Below are positions 8,806-14,378 of a DNA stretch of 14,378 nucleotides, piece by piece. The notes beneath the pieces were generated by a model. It made no database searches. It was not told the DNA's origin and worked only from the letters and a program-made list of their open reading frames with translations. The position numbers and the translations under genes were made by a program. Every line of letters begins with the position of its first letter. The first letter of the stretch is position 1. Origin of the DNA: Rubrivivax sp. GTDB lineage: Bacteria; Pseudomonadota; Gammaproteobacteria; Burkholderiales; Burkholderiaceae_C. The stretch covers positions 1 through 14,378 of the forward strand of contig JADZCL010000291.1 in the NCBI GenBank assembly GCA_020851615.1, read 5' to 3'.

Positions 8806-9945
8806 TCAAGGCAAGCGGTAGGCGAACAGCCCGCCGCCGCGCGTTGCCACGAGGACGAGACCCTGGTGCAGCAACGGCGTGCCCAGCACCGGCTTGCCGT
8901 CGGTGGACAGGCGCAGTTGCAGGCTCCCGTCGGCCTGTGACAGCACGTGCAGCCAGCCTTCGCTGTCGCCCAGCACGACCGAGGCGCCCACCGCCAGCGC
9001 CCCGCTCAGGCCGCGATGCAACAGCCGCTCGTTCGTCCAGGCGACTTCGCCCGTGGCGGCATTCCACGCGGTCAGGCGGTCACTGGCGTCGCCGCCGACC
9101 ACGCGCTCGGCACTCGCCGCAACCGCAGCGGTGCCGCCTGCCGGGCGCGTCCACAGCAGCGCACCGCGCGCGATGTCGACGCAACCCACGGCGTTCTGGA
9201 ACGCGCGCGCGCAGACGCGATCACCGACGCGGGCGGCGGGGCCGACCAGGTCGGCCAGGCGTTCGACTTCGTTGGTGCCCCGCGGCGTACCGATTGCGAC
9301 GTCCCAGTTGACCGTGCCGCGCAGCGCATCCAGCGCGAGCAGCCGCCCACCCTGCCCGACGACGATCTGGTTGCGCGCGGCCATCAGCACCCCGGCCTGC
9401 GCCAGCGTGAGCGCATCGCCCGGGCGCTGGAATTGCCACAGCCGCCGGCCATCCAGCGCGTCGAAGGCCTGCACGCTGCGGTCGACCGCGAGCACGAAGA
9501 CGCGCTCGCCCGCCACCAGCGGTGCGGTCGCGACGGCGGCCGGCAGGCGCTGCTTCCACACCAGCCGCGCGCCGTCGAAGACCTGCACCTCGTTGTTGCG
9601 CGTCACGACTGCAGCCAGGCGCCCGTCGCTGCCCACTCCGGCGGTCAGGCCCGCATCGGCTTGCGCACGCCAGAGCTCGGCGCCGCTCTGCGCATTCAAG
9701 GCAACGATCTGGCCGTCCGAAGAGGCAGCGAACAAACGCCCGTCGCGGGCCGCGATGGACAGCGGGAAGGCGATGCTGCCAATGGCAGTCGACCACTGCA
9801 GGTGGGCGCTGATGCTCGGCGTGTAGGCCTCGAGCGGCGCGGGCTTGGGTTTGTCGGCCGCACAGGCCACCAGGAACAGCGCCAGCAGCAGGGTGGCTCC
9901 ATGCTGCAGCAGCCGAGCCACGCGAGGGCGCTTGCCGTCGCTCAT
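8806..9945 (-). CDS. bamB: BamB, outer-membrane assembly lipoprotein
   Basis: BamB is the beta-propeller lipoprotein of the BAM complex, which inserts beta-barrel proteins into the outer membrane. The 379-residue product has a basic N-terminus, a hydrophobic signal segment (about 15-27) and a lipobox ending LVAC, with the lipidated Cys at 28. The mature part contains repeated propeller blades of the PQQ-repeat type: [18 protein letters not shown] (77-94), [17 protein letters not shown] (156-172), [16 protein letters not shown] (200-215), [16 protein letters not shown] (289-304) and a closing [24 protein letters not shown] (219-233) is a family hallmark. Its ATG overlaps the stop of the YfgM-like gene as ATGA, implying translational coupling. 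YfgM and BamB are both envelope-assembly factors, which suits the pairing. Confidence 0.96.
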   Translation of the reverse strand: MSDGKRPRVARLLQHGATLLLALFLVACAADKPKPAPLEAYTPSISAHLQWSTAIGSIAFPLSIAARDGRLFAASSDGQIVALNAQSGAELWRAQADAGLTAGVGSDGRLAAVVTRNNEVQVFDGARLVWKQRLPAAVATAPLVAGERVFVLAVDRSVQAFDALDGRRLWQFQRPGDALTLAQAGVLMAARNQIVVGQGGRLLALDALRGTVNWDVAIGTPRGTNEVERLADLVGPAARVGDRVCARAFQNAVGCVDIARGALLWTRPAGGTAAVAASAERVVGGDASDRLTAWNAATGEVAWTNERLLHRGLSGALAVGASVVLGDSEGWLHVLSQADGSLQLRLSTDGKPVLGTPLLHQGLVLVATRGGGLFAYRLP

Positions 9946-10646
9946 TGGCTGGCTCCCGAGGCGGCGGGCGTGGCCGCCTTGCCGCTGCCAGCCGCTGCCG
10001 CTGCGTTCGGGTTGCCGCCCAGCGCAACCAGCTTGGCCTCGATCAGGCGGCGGTAATCGAGCTTGTCGTCCATCGCTGCAAATGCGCTCTCGTACGCAGC
10101 ACGCGCCTCGTCGCGCTTGCCTTGGGCCATCAGCACATCGCCGCGCCGGTCGGCCACCAGCGCCTCGAAAGGCCCGGCCTGGGCCGGTCCAAGCTCGACC
10201 AGAGCCTGGTCGAACAGCTTGGCCTGCAGCAGCAGGCCGGCCAGGCGCAGGCGGGCCAGGGTGCGGTATTCGTCTTCCACTGCGTTGGCCGCGACCCAGG
10301 CCAGGGTGGCGCGCGCCGCGTCGTCCTGACCGTGGTCGACCTGCACCTTGGCTGCCAGCAGGCCACCCTGCTCGGCCACCGCGGTGCGCGGGTAGCGCGT
10401 CTTCAGGTCGTCGAAGACGCGTGCGGCCTTGACGGCATCGCCCGCGGCCGCAGCGCGGTCAAGCTCGTCGAACATGGCGCCGGCCTTGGCGGCCTGGTCA
10501 CGCTGCCACCAGTTCCAGCCGTTCCAGGCCGCGAAGCCGCCCAGCGCGAGGATCAGCACCCAGGTGATCAGGTTGCCGTATTGCTTCCAGAACGCCTTCA
10601 GGGCGTCGATCTGTTCCTGCTCCTGCAGGTCGAGGGAGGTGGCCAT
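9942..10646 (-). CDS. YfgM-like TPR membrane protein (ancillary SecYEG-chaperone factor)
   Basis: The 234-residue product has a short cytoplasmic N-terminus (SLDLQEQEQIDALKAFWKQYG, about 4-24, of which the EQEQIDALKAFWK part is typical). One membrane helix (about 25-43) is followed by a Trp-rich stretch (NGWNWWQRD). A helical periplasmic domain with TPR-like repeats covers about 54-205, including RRGDVLMAQGKRDEARAAY (168-186), and the Ala-rich tail is disordered-looking. In E. coli YfgM is anchored in the inner membrane, contacts SecYEG and the chaperone PpiD, and also affects the Rcs response. Size, topology and the hisS-yfgM-bamB order support that family. The ATG at 10646 starts exactly at the conserved N-terminus; the longer open frame upstream is a shadow of hisS. 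The role here is inferred from the family. Confidence 0.9.
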   Translation of the reverse strand: MATSLDLQEQEQIDALKAFWKQYGNLITWVLILALGGFAAWNGWNWWQRDQAAKAGAMFDELDRAAAAGDAVKAARVFDDLKTRYPRTAVAEQGGLLAAKVQVDHGQDDAARATLAWVAANAVEDEYRTLARLRLAGLLLQAKLFDQALVELGPAQAGPFEALVADRRGDVLMAQGKRDEARAAYESAFAAMDDKLDYRRLIEAKLVALGGNPNAAAAAGSGKAATPAASGASQ

Positions 10647-10692
10647 TCGGGATCCGGGGCTGGGCGATGAGAGGGGCGGGCGAGGCCGGCGA

Positions 10693-11979
10693 TTATGGGT
10701 GCAGGAGTTCGCCCGCCCAGGCGGCTTCGGCGCCAAGCGCTCGACGCACCTGTGTGGCCGCCGCGTCGCGCAGCGGCTTGAGCGACACCTCACCGGCGGC
10801 CAGCTCATCGGCGCCGAAGACGAGGGCATGGCGTGCGCCGCTGGCGTCGGCGCGCTTGAACTGCGACTTCATGCTGCCCGCCCCATCCCTGCCGCCGGCA
10901 TGCATCAGCACGCTCACGCCGGCCGCACGCAAGGCCTCGATACAGGCCAGCGCGCGCGGCAGCGCCGCGCTGTCGGGGATCACCGCATAGGCCGCAGGCG
11001 GCGCAGCCGGTGGCACCAGATCCTGTTGCTGCAGCAGGTCGAGCACGCGCTCGATGCCCATGCCCCAGCCCACGGCCGGCGCTGGCTTGCCGCCGATGAG
11101 CTCGAACAGGCCGTCGTAGCGCCCGCCGCCGCAGATCGTGCCCTGGGCGCCGAGCTGCGTCGTCGTCCATTCGAAGACGGTCAGGTTGTAGTAGTCCATG
11201 CCGCGCACCAGGCGCGGGTTGATGCGATACGGCTGGCCGACGGCATCCAGCGCCCTGCGCACGGCGTCGAAGTGCGCCAGCGAGGTGTCACCCAGGTAGT
11301 CCATCAGCCGCGGCGCGCCTTCGACGAGCGGCTGCAACGCCGGGTTCTTGGTGTCGAGGATGCGCAGCGGATTGCTGTGCAGGCGCCGGCGTGCCTCGGC
11401 GTCGAGTTCGCCCTCGTGCGCCTGCAGATAGGCGATGAGCGCCTGCCGGTGCGCCTGGCGCTCGGCGCTCTGGCCCAGGCTGTTGAGCTCCAGCTGCACG
11501 TTGGTGAGACCCAGATCGCGCCACAGCGCACGCGCCATCAGGATCACCTCGGCGTCGACGTCGGGGCCGCCGTGGCCGAGCGCCTCGACGCCCACCTGGT
11601 GGAACTGCCGGTAGCGCCCGCGCTGCGGCTTCTCGTGGCGGAACATCGGGCCGATGTAGTAGAGCCGCCGGCCGCCCTCGTAGAGCAGCGAATGCTCGAT
11701 GGCGGCGCGGACGACGCCGGCCGTGCCCTCGGGGCGCAGCGTCAACGGGTCGCCGTTCATGCTGTCGACGAAGGAGTACATCTCCTTCTCGACGATGTCG
11801 GTCACCTCGCCCAGTCCGCGCACGAACAGCGGCGTGGGCTCGACGATCGGCACGCGCACGCCCAGGTAGCCGTAGCGGCGCATCAGCGTGCGCACCTTGT
11901 CCTCGAACCATTCCCATCGCCCAGACTCGGGCGGCAGGATGTCGTTCATGCCTTTGACGGCCTGGATCGGTTCAGCCAT
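10693..11979 (-). CDS. hisS: Histidyl-tRNA synthetase
   Basis: HisS charges tRNA-His with histidine. It is a class II synthetase of 428 residues from the ATG at 11979. The N-terminal [12 protein letters not shown] (8-19) is typical. [13 protein letters not shown] (80-92) is the HisRS-A region, motif 2 is [21 protein letters not shown] (110-130), LVRGMDYYN (257-265) carries the catalytic Arg259, and GGGRYDGL (284-291) and motif 3 [10 protein letters not shown] (303-312) follow. The C-terminal anticodon-binding domain covers about 328-425, with [17 protein letters not shown] (371-387). The frame is open far upstream over ispG, but only the ATG at 11979 gives a family-like start. It begins 17 bases after ispG. 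The presence of both this gene and hisZ in one window distinguishes the two paralogues clearly. Confidence 0.98.
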   Translation of the reverse strand: MAEPIQAVKGMNDILPPESGRWEWFEDKVRTLMRRYGYLGVRVPIVEPTPLFVRGLGEVTDIVEKEMYSFVDSMNGDPLTLRPEGTAGVVRAAIEHSLLYEGGRRLYYIGPMFRHEKPQRGRYRQFHQVGVEALGHGGPDVDAEVILMARALWRDLGLTNVQLELNSLGQSAERQAHRQALIAYLQAHEGELDAEARRRLHSNPLRILDTKNPALQPLVEGAPRLMDYLGDTSLAHFDAVRRALDAVGQPYRINPRLVRGMDYYNLTVFEWTTTQLGAQGTICGGGRYDGLFELIGGKPAPAVGWGMGIERVLDLLQQQDLVPPAAPPAAYAVIPDSAALPRALACIEALRAAGVSVLMHAGGRDGAGSMKSQFKRADASGARHALVFGADELAAGEVSLKPLRDAAATQVRRALGAEAAWAGELLHP

Positions 11980-11996
11980 TGGAAATCCGCGATCGG

Positions 11997-13259
<1,263 letters not shown>

Positions 13260-13274
13260 CGGAAAGCGAACTGC

Positions 13275-14210
13275 TCAGCGCAGTTCGAGACGTGCCACGT
13301 TGACCCGGGTATGCGCGCTGAGGTCGACGGCCTGCCCGCGCAGGTAGAGGGTCGTCGCGCCTGCGTTGCCCACCGTGATGCGCAGCGGGGGCCGGCCATC
13401 GACCTGTGCGATCTCCCCGGCGTGCAACACACGCGAGAACACCGTACGCTCCTGTGCGTCGGTGACCTCGATCCAGCTGTCGGCGCTGGCCTGCAGGCGC
13501 AGCAGGCCGGCCGTGGTGGCCGCCGTCGACGCCGCAGGCGCACTGGCTGCAACCTGCTCAGCAGCACCTGCCACGGCGGCGGCAAGCACTGCCGGGGCCG
13601 AGGCGACGAGCGCTGGGGTGGATGCGGCGGCCGCGGCCGCCGGGGGCGGTGAGGCAGGCATCGGCTGTGCCTGGCCGACCGCCGCGGCCGGTTCACTCGC
13701 GGCCACCGCCGGCGCCGAAGCCGTGGGCAGCGCCAAACGGGCGCGGTCGCCACTGCCTTCGAACCAGGTCTTCGGCAGCAGACCCACGGCCAGTGCTGCC
13801 AGCAGCAACAAGCCGCCGGCGGCGAACATCGGCTTGCTGATCCAGGCCAGGCCGGCGCGGTCGCTGCGCCCGTTGCGCACCTGGAAAGGCTCGCTCAGCT
13901 TGCCGCTCGAAGGCTCGAGTGCTTGCGCCTCGACTTGCGGCAACAAGGCCAGCACCGGCCGCGGATCGATCTTCAGGCAGCGGCACACCGACTGCGCCAG
14001 GGCGCGCGTGAAGGTCGCGTTGGCGAGTTCTTCATAGCGGTCCTGCTCCAGCGCCTGCAGCTTGGCCGGCGCCACCTTGATCGTCGCCGCCAGCACCGCC
14101 AGATGCAGCCCCTCACGCTCGCGCGCAGCCTTCAGCAGGGCTCCGGCGCTACGCCCCGCCGGCGGCGGCGTGACGGCCGGTATGACCGCATCGGGGAAGG
14201 GCTCAGTCAT
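13275..14210 (-). CDS. rodZ: RodZ-like helix-turn-helix membrane protein (DUF4115)
   Basis: The 311-residue product has the RodZ architecture. A cytoplasmic HTH_25/Xre-type helix-turn-helix is at about 22-90 ([10 protein letters not shown] at 22-31, [16 protein letters not shown] at 67-82). A basic stretch and one membrane helix lie at about 128-146. A long Ala/Pro/Ser linker covers about 160-235, and a C-terminal DUF4115 beta domain about 236-305 ([12 protein letters not shown] at 242-253, [13 protein letters not shown] at 272-284, YLRGQAVDL at 289-297). RodZ links the MreB cytoskeleton to the membrane and supports rod shape. The gene overlaps the upstream pilus gene by eight bases and precedes ispG, as in E. 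coli. The linker is rich enough in Ala to be poorly conserved. In Burkholderiales such proteins are often annotated only as HTH-domain proteins, so the cell-shape role is inferred. Confidence 0.87.
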   Translation of the reverse strand: MTEPFPDAVIPAVTPPPAGRSAGALLKAAREREGLHLAVLAATIKVAPAKLQALEQDRYEELANATFTRALAQSVCRCLKIDPRPVLALLPQVEAQALEPSSGKLSEPFQVRNGRSDRAGLAWISKPMFAAGGLLLLAALAVGLLPKTWFEGSGDRARLALPTASAPAVAASEPAAAVGQAQPMPASPPPAAAAAASTPALVASAPAVLAAAVAGAAEQVAASAPAASTAATTAGLLRLQASADSWIEVTDAQERTVFSRVLHAGEIAQVDGRPPLRITVGNAGATTLYLRGQAVDLSAHTRVNVARLELR

Positions 14211-14378
14211 CGAAACGGCCCTGCTGCAGGCGAGCCACTTCAGGCGCCTGGGGGAAGCGCTCGCGCAACTGCCGCGCGAGTTTCTCGACTTCCGTCAGGT
14301 TACCCAGCCGCCGCTCGATGCGCGCGGCCAGCCACAGCGTCTGCGCGTTGGACTGTTCGCTCTGGCTGTTGATGCGGC
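14203..14378 (-). CDS. pilW: PilF/PilW-like type IV pilus biogenesis lipoprotein (C-terminal fragment)
   Basis: Only the last 57 or so residues are present; the gene runs off the right edge. The readable frame ends at a TGA at 14203-14205. It contains TLWLAARIERRLGN, then helical KLARQLRERFPQAPEVARLQQ, and closes with GRFDD. This repeats the helix-turn-helix pattern of a tetratricopeptide repeat and resembles the C-terminus of PilF/PilW, the outer-membrane lipoprotein that helps PilQ secretin assemble. The position directly before the rodZ-like gene and ispG is where this gene sits in many beta-proteobacteria. It overlaps the next ATG by eight bases. Signal peptide and lipobox would lie outside the window, so the family call depends on the tail and on context. 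Confidence 0.72.
   Translation of the reverse strand, partial: RINSQSEQSNAQTLWLAARIERRLGNLTEVEKLARQLRERFPQAPEVARLQQGRFDD

Noticed and set aside
7731..9311. A 526-codon open frame on the plus strand
   Set aside because: It overlaps der and bamB antisense and has no family-like motif or ribosome site. The frame is a shadow.
10647..10829. N-terminal extension of the YfgM-like gene
   Set aside because: The extra 61 residues are shadow of the hisS end; the conserved N-terminus begins at the ATG at 10646.
13620..13740. Low-complexity GCC/GGC-rich stretch in the rodZ-like gene as a DNA repeat
   Set aside because: It encodes the Ala/Pro linker in frame and has no regular repeat unit, so it is a normal low-complexity protein segment.

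Overview
The window is a compact housekeeping segment of a high-GC betaproteobacterial chromosome, most likely of the order Burkholderiales. This rests on gene order and protein character: a RodZ-like gene, ispG, hisS, a YfgM-like gene, bamB and der, followed directly by hfq, hflX, hflK, hflC, a DUF2065 gene, hisZ, purA and a phosphoribosyltransferase gene. All fourteen protein genes lie on the minus strand, separated by short gaps or 4-8 base overlaps, and the strong GC bias produces many long shadow frames on the plus strand. I recalled these families and this gene order; nothing was searched.

From the right edge leftwards, in the direction of transcription: (1) the C-terminus of a PilF/PilW-like type IV pilus lipoprotein overlaps a RodZ-like protein; then come ispG (isoprenoid precursor synthesis), hisS (histidyl-tRNA synthetase), a YfgM-like membrane TPR protein, bamB (outer-membrane assembly) and der (ribosome-assembly GTPase). 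(2) After a 115-base gap, the largest in the minus-strand cluster, comes the hfl block: hfq (GTG start), hflX (no ATG start available), hflK, hflC and a 61-residue DUF2065 membrane protein. (3) After a 78-base gap with a TAGAAT -10-like box come hisZ, purA and a Gpt-like phosphoribosyltransferase. These three are linked through PRPP and the purine/histidine pathways.

The left edge carries the last 16 bases of a plus-strand tRNA (probably tRNA-Leu) and, about 80 bases downstream, a perfect-stem intrinsic terminator on the plus strand. The tRNA unit and the long minus-strand cluster therefore converge here.

I see no insertion sequence, prophage, CRISPR array, toxin-antitoxin pair or defence system. 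No obviously new biological system is present. The points worth a second look are the unassigned DUF2065 protein in the hfl block, the start-site problems of hflX and hflK, several GC-rich hairpins in short intergenic gaps, a phased direct repeat upstream of hfq, and the convergent end at the left edge.
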